In this document: in pieces, positions 46,201-56,935 of the stretch | Numbering within the stretch: position 1 is the stretch's first letter | Layout: each line of letters starts with the position of its first letter | Source: Siphlonurus alternatus | Lineage: Eukaryota; Arthropoda; Insecta; Ephemeroptera; Siphlonuridae | Length of the DNA: 64,000 nucleotides | Reading direction: 5' to 3' | Assembly (NCBI GenBank): GCA_949825025.1 | Contig: OX463781.1 | Coordinates: 312,501-376,500, forward strand | Position numbers and translations under genes: made by a program | Notes under the pieces: generated by a model | Told to the model about the DNA's origin: nothing | Seen by the model: only the letters and a program-made list of their open reading frames with translations | Databases searched by the model: none

Positions 46201-46575
46201 CAGCATGCTGTCCCAAGGCACAGCCACGCCATGAGGTACAACCGTCTGTGGCCTTGTTGGGTATGAAAGAAAGCTTTTTAATCGGATGAAACCGGGAAAC
46301 CGAAAAGCGAAAGGGGCTTATCAGAGGAACCTGGTAGCGGTCAGTGGTTTAAAATATAAAATATCAATGCTCAATAAAGTTTGATGAAGTCATTAAAAAA
46401 TACACAATATTAATCTTTACCTTAAAATTTCAAAAAGTTGAGCAAAACGTCGAAGAACGTCAACAGCGGCCGGCGAGAATTTAAAAATATTTGAATTTAC
46501 CGGTCGCCCAACAAACAAAACAATCGGTTGCTATGCAGCCGACAATCAACAGTCCAGAGTTCGTCCGCAACGGTT
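43283..46575. repeat. Tandem array, ~447-bp unit, ~7.4 copies
   Basis: Units begin near GTTACC/TTTACC at 43283, 43729, 44175, 44621, 45068, 45515, 45968 and 46416 (last one partial), a spacing of 446-453. Each has CGTCGAAGAACGTCAACGGC, CCGGTCGCCCAACAATC, AACCGGTTGCCATGG, GGCTGTGCGCTCCCACTTAA, CAAGGCACAGCCACG, TTTTTAATCGGATGAAACCG and TGCAATAAAGTTTGAAGTC. GGCTGTGC and GCACAGCC are inverted partners about 60 bases apart. Open frames of 62-117 codons occur in most units, but one-base indels move them between frames, so they are unlikely to be coding. No match to U1, U2, U4, U5, U6 or 5S RNA by eye. Confidence 0.95.
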
Positions 46576-46810
46576 TACTCAAACGACACTGATAACACCA
46601 TAAAAACATAACATATATGAAATGTTGACCAAAATTTGAATTTCCCGCCTCTCCTGTCCACTTCCGGTCATTTATTTGGTCAAATTCAAGTTCCTGGGTT
46701 AATTTTACATGGGACGGGTCACACCACTCAAGTCAGCCCGTTTACACATTCCTTTTATTATAAAAACATGCATAAAATCACGGCAATTATAATGACAATA
46801 AAACCAAATG
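46576..46810. other. Spacer between tandem blocks
   Basis: Unique-looking sequence with CCACTTCCGG near 46660 and a GGGACGGGTCACACC stretch. No gene was seen. Confidence 0.5.
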
Positions 46811-47812
46811 GTGTTTTTGCCCCCCTGCCTCAAGTTTTGGTCCGAGAGTAAAAATTCATGAAAATTCGAACTCAACGTGGTCGATATAGTGGGAAATGAC
46901 ACTCATCTCAAATTTTTATTTTTTTGTCGATTTTGCTATATTATTGCATAGTATACATATCATGAAATTTGCTAAAAAATTCGAATTTCCCGCGAAAAAC
47001 GGTCAATTTTTATCCGATTTTTCCTAAATGGACATTTTTATGTTAGAGAACATTAAAACGAAGGTTCATGGTGATTTTCATAAGCCTATGATGTTTCATG
47101 CCCTCTCCAGGGCCGGCGCCGCATCTCATCTAAATGCTATAAAAGTACAGTGGTTTCCATAGAAAGAAACGTGATGGAGGCGTGTTTATGGGCTTAAAAG
47201 TTGTCAAATAGAGACCATTACATGCCCACATCATAACATTATCATACTTTAAATTTATGAAGGCGTGGCAGCGATAGTTTCATATTTTCATGCAGAAACC
47301 ATAGTATATTATATGTATATTGAAGAAAAACAGGTGTTATGGCCCCCCCTGGCTCTAGTTTTGGTCCGAAACTAAAAATTCATGAAAATTCGAACTCACC
47401 GTGGTCAATATAGTGGGAAATGATGCTCATTTCAAAATTTTATTTTTTTGTCCATTTTGCTATATTTTTGCATAGTATACATCATGAAATTTGGTAAAAA
47501 ATTCGAAATTCCCGCGAAAAACGGTCTATTTTTATCCGATTTTCGCAAATCGACATTTTTATGTTAGAGGACATTAAAACGAAGGTTCATGGTGATTTTC
47601 AACACCCTGTGATAATTCATGCCCTCTCCAGGGCTTGCGGCGCATCTCATCTAAATGCTATAAAAGTACAGTGGTTTCCATACAAAGAAACGTGATGGAG
47701 GCGTGTTTATGGGCTTAAAAGTTGTCAAATAGAGGCTATTACATGCCCACATCGTAACATTATCATACTTTAAATTTGTAAAGCCGTGGCGGCAATACTT
47801 TCATATTTATAT
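46811..47812. repeat. Tandem duplication, ~524-bp unit
   Basis: TTTTGGTCCGA, AAAATTCATGAAAATTCGAA, GTGGGAAATGA, CCCGCGAAAAACGGTC, ATTAAAACGAAGGTTCATGG, CATGCCCTCTCCAGGGC and AAACGTGATGGAGGCGTGTT occur in the same order from 46811 and again from about 47332. The copies differ by scattered substitutions and small indels. There is no coding frame across either. Confidence 0.93.
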
Positions 47813-48030
47813 TGCATTTCACATAGGAAATTGCATGCATAATATATAAAAATTACATCTTAGCATATAGAAATTGCTTCATTCTGGCAAATGTTTTAAA
47901 ATTCTTGGCTAGATGAAGGTTAGCCAGCACTCATAGGTCATACTCAATGGAGCTCAGCTGCTACCGCAGCCTCGCTGAAAATTGAAGACGGATGGAGGGT
48001 GGTTTTAGCATGCAAAAGTGAACTCAAATG

Positions 48031-48391
48031 GCGCTCGGATCAAAGATCCTCGCTTAAAAGTGTCGAAAGTTGATTGATGGAAGCTTAAAACATAGCAGGA
48101 TAGGTGCAGGCACGTCCCATGCATGTTATGTCAAAGTTTGGCAACGCTAGTCCCATAAGATTTCATGTTATGACAGCGGGCGCATCGAGAAATCAATAAA
48201 TATAATGGTAAAGGCACTCGGATCAAAGATCGTCGCTTAAAATTGTTGTTAGATCAATCAATGGAAGGCTGAAACATAGCTGGACAGGTGCAGGTACATC
48301 CCATGCCTCTTATATCAAAGTTTGGCAACGCTAGTTCCATAAGATTTCATGTTATGGCAGCGGGCGCATCGAGAAATATGTAAATATAATG
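48031..48391. repeat. Tandem duplication, ~182-bp unit
   Basis: CTCGGATCAAAGATC, CAAAGTTTGGCAACGCTAGT, CCATAAGATTTCATGTTATG and GCGGGCGCATCGAGAAAT occur twice, from 48031 and about 48213. Confidence 0.92.
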
Positions 48392-48429
48392 CTATTACAA
48401 TTATATAATATATAAACCAAATAATAGCC

Positions 48430-50090
48430 ATAAAAATAAATTGTCTTTACCTTCCCCCTCCATTATCTCGGCTCCTATGGGACTTATGGCAAATCTTATG
48501 GCACCAATCGAAAGAACACAAAATTTGGGTCCAGAAAAAATGGTTCCCAAAATTCGGCGTCCCGGATTTTTTTTCCGGGACGCCGAGGAAAAGTGCATTT
48601 CCAAAAACGTGCCATAAGTCACGAACCATAAGTTGGATCTTATTTTTGAGCCCGCCGTTGGAAAGCTCGTCAAAAAGTAGGTCTGGGACAGCCTGGAGCG
48701 GGGAGCCGTCACCGTTTTGCCCAGAAATCAAAAGAAAAAAAGTTACGGAAAAAAGAAAAACCCGGAAATTTGCTCTACCTGGAAAATGACGAAAATCACA
48801 AAATTTCTCAACTTTGCGATTTTCTGTGATTTTTTGTATGGGTCCCGTGTTTTTTGAACATCATTTTTCTAGAGCCAAATTTTACTGGCTTTTCAACGGT
48901 GCCCACGAAAAAGCGCTAAAATTCCAACTTTTTGAGTTATTAACGGTTTTTTGAAAAAAGTCAGGTTTTGAAAAAATTCAAGATTTTTTCCTTATTTTAA
49001 TTTTCGTTGTAGCTCAATTCTGAGGCCATATTCGGATTCCTCGTGAAAAACTGTTTTAGAAAAAAATTTAAAAACCCGAGATTCGAAAATTTCATTTTCG
49101 GGTGAAATTTCCCGGGTTAATCCTTATGGGGAAATGAGGCGAATATAAAATTCGATTTTCGGGCGCCATAACTTCGCGAAAAATGATTCGATCGTTTTGA
49201 AAATTTGATAGAAGGTGTAAAAAACCATGGTAAACAACTTTTTCTTGGTCTCGGTGTATCAAAAGTTACTGGTTCGCCCGATTTTCGAGTACGTGTCCCG
49301 GAAAACCGGGATTTTGAAAATTAAAACTCAAAATTCGAAATTTTCAAGATAGCAGTTTTGTAGTCCGGAACAAACCCAGCTAGCGTTTTTCTTTCAGAAT
49401 CGAGCTATCTCTGTAAGTTTTTGAGCTGTGGGGTCCGAAAGTGACCCCTTTTAACCCGCATTTCCCTATGCTGAAAATTCAAAATTTTGCGCCCCCCAAA
49501 ATAATGATTTTTTTCGAATTTTTTTGAATGGACCCGGGTCACATGATTTTTAGGCCCATTTCGTCTCATTGGACCGGTGCGCTAGCGCGCACTGTTCCAA
49601 TAGATAAATGGGTCCCGGAAAGACCCTTTTCCGGGACGCGGGGCCGAAACGGCATCATATTTTGCGGAATTTTTCAGTATGCCCATTTTATGTGAAATTT
49701 CGTCTATTTTTCATTTCTGACGTCAAAATCAAACATTTCGAAACTTTCGAGGTTTTTGAGGGTTTTTTTCTCCGAAAAATCGCGAAAAACCCAAAATTTT
49801 TTGACATTTTTCGAAATTTTTTTAGAGATTCGGAAATCCCGATTTTTTTATGGGGGGACCCATATCTCACCTTTTCTCCACCACCTCTTTGACACATCGC
49901 GAGTTTGCACTTTTGGGTAATTTTACTGGCCCGAAAAAAAATTCCGGGACGCTCAAAATCGGCTCAGAGGTACCCCCCAAGGTGGTCTACATGAAAAGTG
50001 GGTCCCCCTATTTTTAAGGGCCCCGGCAAAGGCGGCGCTGGCGCGCGAAATCGACGACAGACGTTTCAGCGTAGTAAAATTAACTCATTA
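48430..50090. other. Non-repetitive GC-richer DNA with CCGGGA motifs
   Basis: About 1.66 kb rich in runs such as AAAATTTCG and in CCCGGA/TCCGGG words at about 48562, 48575, 48761, 49290, 49614, 49631 and 49944. TGACGTCA occurs once at 49718. Short open frames of 94-103 codons occur on both strands and overlap each other. None shows a domain, so none is called. Confidence 0.55.
48555..48585. repeat. Perfect 11-bp-stem hairpin
   Basis: CGGCGTCCCGG and CCGGGACGCCG are exact complements across a nine-base A/T loop. The stem motif CCGGGACG recurs at about 49631 and 49945. Confidence 0.9.
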
Positions 50091-50475
50091 ATAGAGGGGG
50101 GTATTCTGTGAATGGAATATATTACAAAATAAATGCATTTTTTTGTAAATGTATTATAATGTTTTGATAACAAATACTATGAGAACGTGCTTATAATGTA
50201 AATCGAAAAGCAAATATGAATTAACGTTTCATCATGTTACATCAACATGCCGTAACACGAGCCAGACAAAGTTTGCTTGATATCCATCTTTGCATCATAA
50301 AAACATTTTACATTGTTACATCAAGAGTAATAAATATTTCATACTTTATACTTACATTCAATAAAAATATGATACAATATTCTTTAAGAAACCTTGTTCT
50401 CTTTGTACGTTCAAAAAAATTTATAACAAAGATTGTACGAGTACAGGTAGAGACAAAAAGATTGGGCTACTGATT
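50091..50475. other. AT-rich stretch, no gene seen
   Basis: A 79-codon plus frame (50234-50473) has no recognisable domain. Confidence 0.5.
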
Positions 50476-50979
50476 TGGCAACACTGTGGAGTTGAGGTGA
50501 TCCACCTGGCCACAATAACAGTGTTGCCACATGGAGAGTTGACTTTTAATTGAAGTCCAAATTATTGTACATAAGTGTACATCGCTCTAGAGAGCTTGAA
50601 TTTTACTACTGCCTCATTTGCTGGAGTTACTAGAGAAAAAGAGATGCAGATCTTGGGGGAGGTCAGAACGACACCCAGTCTACCAATTAATATTAAAAGA
50701 GTACGTCGCAACTCCTACAAACAATGTAGGAGTATATAAAGTTCGTGGTGTCTAGAGGAGTACAAAAAGACTGAGACGCTTAGCTTGCCTGAGAGTCAAA
50801 ATCCAAGTGTATCTAATAATAATTATTAATGGATTTGTGTTGTTTTGAATGTTTTAGGGTATGCTATGTTTTCTGACGTGATCAATTTTGTCTATTTGTT
50901 AAAATAAATTATTGTTATCATTTCACTCACCATGGCAACACTGTTATTGTAGCCAGGTGGACAACCGACAGTGTTGCCA
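50476..50979. mobile_element. Inverted-repeat element with GGCAACACTGT ends
   Basis: The outer ends TGGCAACACTGT and ACAGTGTTGCCA, plus inner partners CCACCTGGCCACAATAACAG and CTGTTATTGTAGCCAGGTGG, make arms of about 58 bases. Inside, about 50630-50775 is family G-like sequence (GATCTTGGGGGAGGTC, TTCGTGGTGTCTAGAGGAGT). No clear target duplication was found. Confidence 0.7.
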
Positions 50980-51374
50980 GATCAGTGGACTGACGGTGCT
51001 CACTTTAGCACTCACGCATTTTAAATAGCATTAAATTATTTTTGTCCGTAACTGTACTTGTGATGGAAATATTATGTCCTTTACATGGAGTACTTGCATG
51101 TAAAAAGAATTCTGAAAATATTTTTTTTTTGTAAACATTTTTTATTATTATTCTAAAAGAAGTTCTATTTGCAAGTAAATCCTTGAAAGAAACTTGCACA
51201 CAATGTGTTGCAGGTGCATGTAAGTTGGTTGCAATTTAAATTTGCATATGTGAACATGCAATTTAGTATTTCATTAGTAATTTAGACTGCACACCTGTCA
51301 TACTTATTTGTAACACGTGTATGAGAGATAACAAAAGTGTAATGTAATTATCAACTTGGTATAGTTTCACAATT
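50980..51374. other. AT-rich stretch, no gene seen
   Basis: Nothing assignable was found. Confidence 0.5.
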
Positions 51375-51685
51375 GTAAGATTTCCACCGGAAGTAGCCGG
51401 AAGTGGAAGGATTTTGATGGATGATAAAATCCAAGACATTGCAGATAGCTTACAATCCCTAATGTTAATAGGTCTGTTCGTAAGTGTACAATCAGAAAGA
51501 ATCGATTGTTTGTGATGAACCTTATATTCCATGTACAGAAGGTTCATTACAAATAATCGATTCTTTCTGATTGTATATTTACGAACAGACCTAATGTCCC
51601 TGCAAAGTTTCAGGTCAAAACTGAACTAGGAAGTTCAGAAACCTCGCACTTCCGGCAACTTCCGGTGGAATTCTTATAATTGTTA
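51375..51685. mobile_element. MITE family E, with nested MITE
   Basis: The left end CCACCGGAAGTAGCCGGAAG and right end CACTTCCGGCAACTTCCGGT are inverted relatives. The interior CAAAGTTTCAGGTCAAAACT matches 25640-25805 in reverse. The copy is interrupted at 51471-51591. Confidence 0.8.
51471..51591. mobile_element. Nested palindromic MITE, 121 bp, TA-flanked
   Basis: GGTCTGTTCGTAAGTGTACA and the complementary GTATATTTACGAACAGACC, with AATCAGAAAGAATCGATTGT paired as well, form nearly complete arms around a short loop. TA lies on both sides (51469-51470 and 51592-51593), as for Tc1/mariner-type MITEs. Confidence 0.85.
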
Positions 51686-51784
51686 AACTGTGGATATAAT
51701 AGAAAACGTGTTCATGGCATATTGAATCATGCAGCGGTATTGATTTTCATGCCAGTATATTTATACACCCTGAAAAATAAACGT

Positions 51785-52115
51785 TATGGACAACATACAT
51801 GAAAAAATTTTATTGCAGAAATGAATAGAGGGTACCAAATTATGCTACTCTGAATTCTTTCAGATTTTTTTGAGACCCAGAACTATTTTTAAATAATTAT
51901 TGAAAGTGCGGCCACGCCCCCTGGAGGCGTCAATAGGCGTCCAGTCTCTATCCTTTTTATTAAGGCTGCAGGGGTGCCAACTGAAATAACAGGACTTTCA
52001 ATAATTATTTAAAAATAGTTCCGGGTCTCAAAAAAATCTGAAAAAATTCAGAGTAGCATAATTTGGTACCCTCTATTCATTTCTGCAATAAAATTTTTTC
52101 ATGTATGTTGTCCAT
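51785..52115. mobile_element. Foldback element, family B, copy 2
   Basis: TGGACAACATACATGAAAAA on the left and TTTTTTCATGTATGTTGTCC on the right. The inner arms have ATGAATAGAGGGTACCAAAT and its complement, with the centre CCCCCTGGAGGCGTCAATAG. This is one of the best-preserved copies. Confidence 0.9.
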
Positions 52116-52249
52116 TTTATCCATCAGACAGCAAGCAAGTGTTCAATTTCTTATATCTTTAGTTGTCTAATTCCTGACAATTGATGAAAAAAGAACACTT
52201 GAAATATTTGAAATACTCAATTTCAATTATCGACTCAATTTTCACATCT

Positions 52250-52378
52250 CTGAACGTCTCTGCTTTTCACGCAGTTTATGGAGGCGTGGACATTTTGAGA
52301 TGGTGCTCTTCTCACCTCCCCAAAATTACAAATCTCCTTGTCTCATGGCAACGTTCATGGTTTCCAGAGGTGTACCAA
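52250..52378. mobile_element. MITE-like repeat family G
   Basis: CACGCAGTTTATGGAGGCGT, CACCTCCCCAAAATTACAAA and CAACGTTCATGGTTTCCAGA, then GGTGTAC at the right end. The left end is diverged. Confidence 0.6.
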
Positions 52379-52929
52379 TGAGACGTAAGAAAAAAATGTA
52401 ATTATCATGTTGAGAGTTTTAATTGAAAACATGTTCATGGCATGTCTTATAACGGTATGTTGTATATATCGTGCAGCGAGCAAGTATAAACATGTAATTG
52501 AAATACAATATACCTTTTTGAGAAAGTACATGCACTCTGCATTTAACATGCAAGCTTTGAACTTTGCGAAACAACGATGTATTATATTTCCAACTTAAAC
52601 TTTATAATATCATATTACGTAATAGGAAACTACTTGTATTATAAATTATATTATATATATGATATTTAATTAAACAAAGATACTTAGATATTTTATTATA
52701 GTACGGAAAAAAATATTTTTAATACAAAGAACATAATTACATATCTTCATATTATAAATTATATACATTTTTTTTTAGATTTTACATTAAAAAAAATATA
52801 AAAAAAAATATATATTATTATAATATAACATTTGAAATTAAATTTATTATTTTATTACTTTTAACATCTCTCCTTGCATTTTTCCTGCTTGATGTTTCAG
52901 ATAGAAAGTTAAAAGCAATAAAAAGAAGG
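52379..52929. other. Very AT-rich stretch, no gene seen
   Basis: Low-complexity A/T sequence, especially 52610-52860. Confidence 0.55.
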
Positions 52930-53111
<182 letters not shown>

Positions 53112-53194
53112 CTATAGAAAAATAAATCAGTGGATCGATCTCTCTCCCTCTCGATTGTATCAGAAAGGAGCTATAGAGAGAGACATCAGTTGCT

Positions 53195-53290
53195 GACCAT
53201 CCTCACTGAAGATTGCATGGTTCCTTCAGTCACAACTAGGCAAATGCTGGGGTGGGTGGCTCGTTTTGGAAGAGTTCCACAATATTTGAA
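53195..53290 (+). mobile_element. SINE core fragment
   Basis: ACCATCCTCACTGAAGATTG, ATGGTTCCTTCAGTCACAAC and GGCAAATGCTGGGGTGG are the shared SINE core. The 82-codon frame at 53130-53378 is this fragment plus flanks and not a gene. Confidence 0.6.
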
Positions 53291-53999
53291 GCAATGCTAT
53301 GTCGGGTCTACGAAGAGCCGGGAAGTTAAAATTGTAAACCGGAGTTCAGATAAGAAAGAAAGGAAAGTAGAGAGATAATAGACATACGAATATAATCACC
53401 TCATTGTTAGAGTAAACAAGCCGTCATCTTCACAGCGGGCCTCTCCTGATAAGCACACAAAATCGTTCTGTGCGTTTTCTTATTTTCTTCCCTGTATTTG
53501 TTCTTGTAATCATATTGCTCCCTCAGGCTATATAAAAAGTTTCAATACTCCACAATTTTTACTATAAGTGTGGTTTTTCAATATTAAAAGATAAGAAAAT
53601 GAACCATACGTTTTTTTAAAGCACGTGTCGTTTTGAACACCAATATCCTGGTAAAAAAAAGAGATCACACAAAATAATCTTATATTGGTCTAAAAGAAAT
53701 TTCAGAGATAAAAAAATTGTTTTCGTTTAATACCGAATTGAATTCTCTTACATGTACCTCAACGTTAAAAATATCAAATTGTTGTGTTGGAATTCTCTTT
53801 TCAGAAAAAACATTGTAGATTTTGAATATAAAAGGGTTATATATTATGTTTTTATTAAAAGGGAATTTAATAAATATAAAATTAACACATCACTCGCAGT
53901 GCTTTATAAAAAAAAAAATTAATTGTATTTTATATTCTCTCCGGTCAAATTAATCTAACAATAAGATATATAAAAAAAAGTACAGTTCAACAAATGAAA
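53291..53999. other. AT-rich stretch, no gene seen
   Basis: Nothing assignable was found. Confidence 0.5.
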
Positions 54000-54205
54000 G
54001 ATTCCCACTTGAAGTAACCGGAAGTATGAGTTATTTATTTGATCTTTCTATAAATATTTATAGTTCAAAATCTTGGCTAAAAAGGTTCGTAAGAATAAAA
54101 CAAACATGTTTGAAAATGTTCAAAACTTGAGACATGAACAGGAAAACCAGAAAGATCACACTTCCGGCTACTTCCTGCGGGAATATTAAATAAATTTGAC
54201 TTTAG
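54000..54205. mobile_element. MITE family E copy
   Basis: CCACTTGAAGTAACCGGAAG on the left, CACTTCCGGCTACTTCCTGC on the right, then AATAAATTTGACTTTAG. The interior is AT-rich. Confidence 0.7.
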
Positions 54206-54534
54206 AACTGATTTAATTTGTTTTTACTGCGCGAGTTGAAAATTAACTTGCAGTAACATTAGAGAGCGATAGTTCAGAAATTTTACACTAGATGGCACTA
54301 CTTATTAGATAATGCTATACACATTACTACAGTCTAATTAGTGTTAGATTCCTACCGCATATGCCAGGAAACATTTAACAATTGTATGTATAATATATAG
54401 TATACAGTACTCTGTCTTATTTGTAGTTTAAACTGAAGGAAGTTTAAGAGAAAAACTTCGACATTTTTTATTACATATTTGAATAAAAGAGCTCGAGTCA
54501 ATTTTTGTATATATTTGAAAACATGTCAACTTCA

Positions 54535-54720
54535 AAACATGTGACGTCATAGTCATGCAGCATTTTCTTACGTGTTAAATATTTGCAGAACTATAACTTT
54601 ATAACGTTTTTCATTATGATTTTAGGAGTGTTAGAGGGTGGAAAATAAAAATAATAATATATAAAAAACTCACATTGAAAATACATAATTCAAGGTCCAT
54701 TATCCCATTATGCAAGTGTG
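54535..54720. mobile_element. CRE-palindrome repeat, family C
   Basis: TGTGACGTCATAGTCATGCA with the GCAGAACTATAACTTTATAA right arm, where the CRE has decayed, and a distal AATTCAAGGTCCATTATCCC. It abuts the foldback at 54722. Confidence 0.6.
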
Positions 54721-54721
54721 C

Positions 54722-54990
54722 ATGTATTGAACTCAATTTTTTATTGTAGAAATGGATAGAGCGTGCAAAGTTATGCTACCCTGATTTTTTTTAGATTTTT
54801 TAGAGCTCGGGAACCAGGCGCCACTTCATATCTTTTTGTTGAGGAGCGGCGCCGTCACAAAAAGAACTTTCAATAATTTTTTAAAAATATTTCACGGGCT
54901 CTAAAAAATCTGAAAAAAAAAAATCAGGGCAGCATAACCTTACACGCTCTATCTATTTCTGCAATAAAAAAAATGAGGTCGGTACTTCAT
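54722..54990. mobile_element. Foldback element, family A, copy 3
   Basis: ATGTATTGAACTCAATTTTT, AGAAATGGATAGAGCGTGCA and the complementary ATCTATTTCTGCAATAAAAA. The centre is shortened (GAGGAGCGGCGCCGTCACAA). Confidence 0.8.
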
Positions 54991-55644
54991 TAATAAATTT
55001 TCCGAAGATTATCTTCTTACGTATTATTGACATCTTCGCTGCGTAGGTAACCCTCATTGCTTTGGTGTAAAACAAGTGGCCTGCCCAGAAGGAAAAATTC
55101 TATTTGAGCATAGACGGGAGTTCCTTACGTTTCGGGTAGCACGGAGAGATGCCCGAAGCCGTCCAAAAATCTTCGGGATGTAGGTAGAAATTAATCATAA
55201 AATCCTACGCTGTGCGAGCTAACGTAACTCACAACATATTTTTTTATAAAACAGTTTTGATCGCCAAATATTTTTCTTCAATAGCTTTGGTTCTTCATGT
55301 CAACATTTATGAAATTAATTTCGAAACCAACTTTAACATGTATTTTTTTGTAGCTATGCCGGTGACAATGTTTTGCCTAAAAAATCATGACATCATATTG
55401 TTTTATGACGTATGGTGAAAGATCCGTATTGTTTGTACTGTACACTTTTCGCCTTGGAAATTTTCCAACCTGTAGCTTTGATAATCACTATGCCCTGTGT
55501 TAGCCATTAGTCTTTAAGCACAAAATAAATTAGTTTGAAAATGTTTAGAATTTTTTAATTCACTTTTCGATTTATGAGCTCAAATTACGTATTATCATTT
55601 TTTCAGATTTCTAAGAGACCTTGTCTCACATCAGTAAAATCAGG
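54991..55644. other. Unassigned stretch, less AT-rich patch
   Basis: About 55040-55190 is locally GC-richer (TTTCGGGTAGCACGGAGAG). A 68-codon frame follows at 55212-55418. No domain is visible in it. Confidence 0.45.
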
Positions 55645-55830
55645 GGGTAAGAGAGTCAAGCATCGTCTTTCCCTTTGCCTGCGTGTTACAATATTTGCAT
55701 GACTATGACGTCACAATTTTAAGTGTGCTTATTAATTTTAGTATTCATAAAAATATGAAAGCAATTTATTACAAAACTCGAGGTCCTCTATCTAAATATG
55801 CATTGAAAAATACGTGCAGGCTGCTTATTA
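55645..55830. mobile_element. CRE-palindrome repeat, family C
   Basis: CTTTCCCTTTGCCTGCGTGT, TTGCATGACTATGACGTCAC and the distal CTCGAGGTCCTCTATCTAAA match 11595-11835. The left arm's CRE is lost. Confidence 0.6.
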
Positions 55831-56569
55831 AATTGAAGGATTTTCGTAAATTAAAAGAAATTGTTTCCTCACTTCAGTCTGACTTTTAACTCACTTCTCG
55901 ACTTCTTTATCATCATATTGAGCATGTTGGGATGATTCTCCAGCTTTCCCACTAACATGGAGCCAGCCTGATTCAAAGACGTGGTTAGTGAGAAACCTTT
56001 TTGTGTCTCCACTTTGTCCTCAGCAAGGAAAAAACAAGATGTGTTCTAGAGTGAAAATTGCAATAAGACTAAATTTATGAGATGAAAATCCTAAATATTG
56101 TTTAATCAGCATCATTGTTTCATGTGTTACTCAGATTACTAATTTGAAAAATTAAAATTAAAAATTAAAATATTTTGGTTTTTATGACTAAAAATATTAA
56201 ATTTCTGTAAAAAAAAAATATAATGCATAGATTTCCTTCGCTCTTCTAAAAGCTAAAAGCCATATATTATGACGCTTCCCTGCATGATCCGAAATGGTTG
56301 AAAAATTAAATAAAATTTGTTACACAACATTTGGTTCATTATAAAAATATATTTTATGTTAACAATATATATTATTATGGTGTTCATGTTCCTTCCTTCC
56401 ATCACTTACATGTTAGTTCAGAAATATTAAAACAGATGGCACTACTGATCAGTAAACGCTGAATGGCAACACTTTAAACAGTGCGACATATGCAGTCATA
56501 TTATTCTTTCATTACTGTTACAATATTATCACAAGTATCTGGTGATAAATTTGATGTAAGATCAATTTG
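55831..56569. other. AT-rich stretch, no gene seen
   Basis: Phrases such as CAGATGGCACTACT at about 56432 resemble ones near 54291, a possible short repeat. Confidence 0.45.
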
Positions 56570-56935
56570 AAAGAACGAATGTCAAATACTTCAGTCAAAG
56601 GATGTTTTTGTCGGACGGAATCGAATGGAATAAATTTTAAAAAATTGAATCTTTACCAAAACTTAATCTCATATAATCTCTTATGGTTTGAGCAGCTTCA
56701 AGGTGTTTTTTTTTTTTTTCTTTTTTCCATTTCCATTTTCCGTCCATAAGGCTCATGTTACACTTCCTCCTCAATTTTCACAAAACTGAATTTTGACAGC
56801 TCCACTTCAAAATTTGTATGCCATCTACTATATTGCAAATCTTACGTCCTCCGCAAGTATATTGTTGCATTCAAGTGGCTGATTCCGGGATCTCAATAAA
56901 CTGAGATTCATCCTTAATTTATTTTACGTCCATCT
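56570..56935. mobile_element. MITE family D, copy 3
   Basis: ACTTCAGTCAAAGGATG on the left, CTCTTATGGTTTGAGCAG, TTTCCGTCCATAAGGC, and AATAAACTGAGATTCATCCT on the right match 24334-24662 reversed. Confidence 0.7.

Larger units (their letters stand above)
42961..50090. other. Compositionally distinct ~7.1-kb island
   Basis: Base composition changes abruptly at both edges. Inside, CpG-containing words (CGGCCGGCG, CCGGTCGCC, CCGGGACG) are common, while the flanks are strongly AT-rich. It consists in order of a G-rich leader, a ~447-bp tandem array, a ~524-bp duplication, a ~182-bp duplication and ~1.7 kb of non-repeated DNA. None of the dispersed families found elsewhere in the window inserts into it. 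No protein domain, terminal inverted repeat or target duplication was found. It could be a satellite block, one large unclassified mobile element, or transferred DNA. Confidence 0.7.

Noticed and set aside
43283..46575. snRNA, 5S rRNA or histone gene array
   Set aside because: The unit lacks the conserved words of U1, U2, U4, U5, U6 and 5S RNA and of the histone 3' stem-loop. The GGCTGTGC/GCACAGCC pair is too far apart for the latter.
48401..48731. Overlapping 103- and 94-codon minus-strand ORFs in the island
   Set aside because: They overlap in different frames with no domain, and low stop density is expected where GC content is higher.
42961..50090. Polinton, virus-derived or giant-virus insertion
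   Set aside because: No capsid, polymerase, integrase or other recognisable protein frame, and no terminal inverted repeats were found.
42961..50090. Helitron
   Set aside because: I could not find a TC start, a CTRR end with a preceding hairpin, or Rep/helicase coding sequence at the edges. It remains possible only as a non-autonomous form.
53130..53378. 82-codon ORF after the CT tract
   Set aside because: Its middle is the SINE core shared with other copies.
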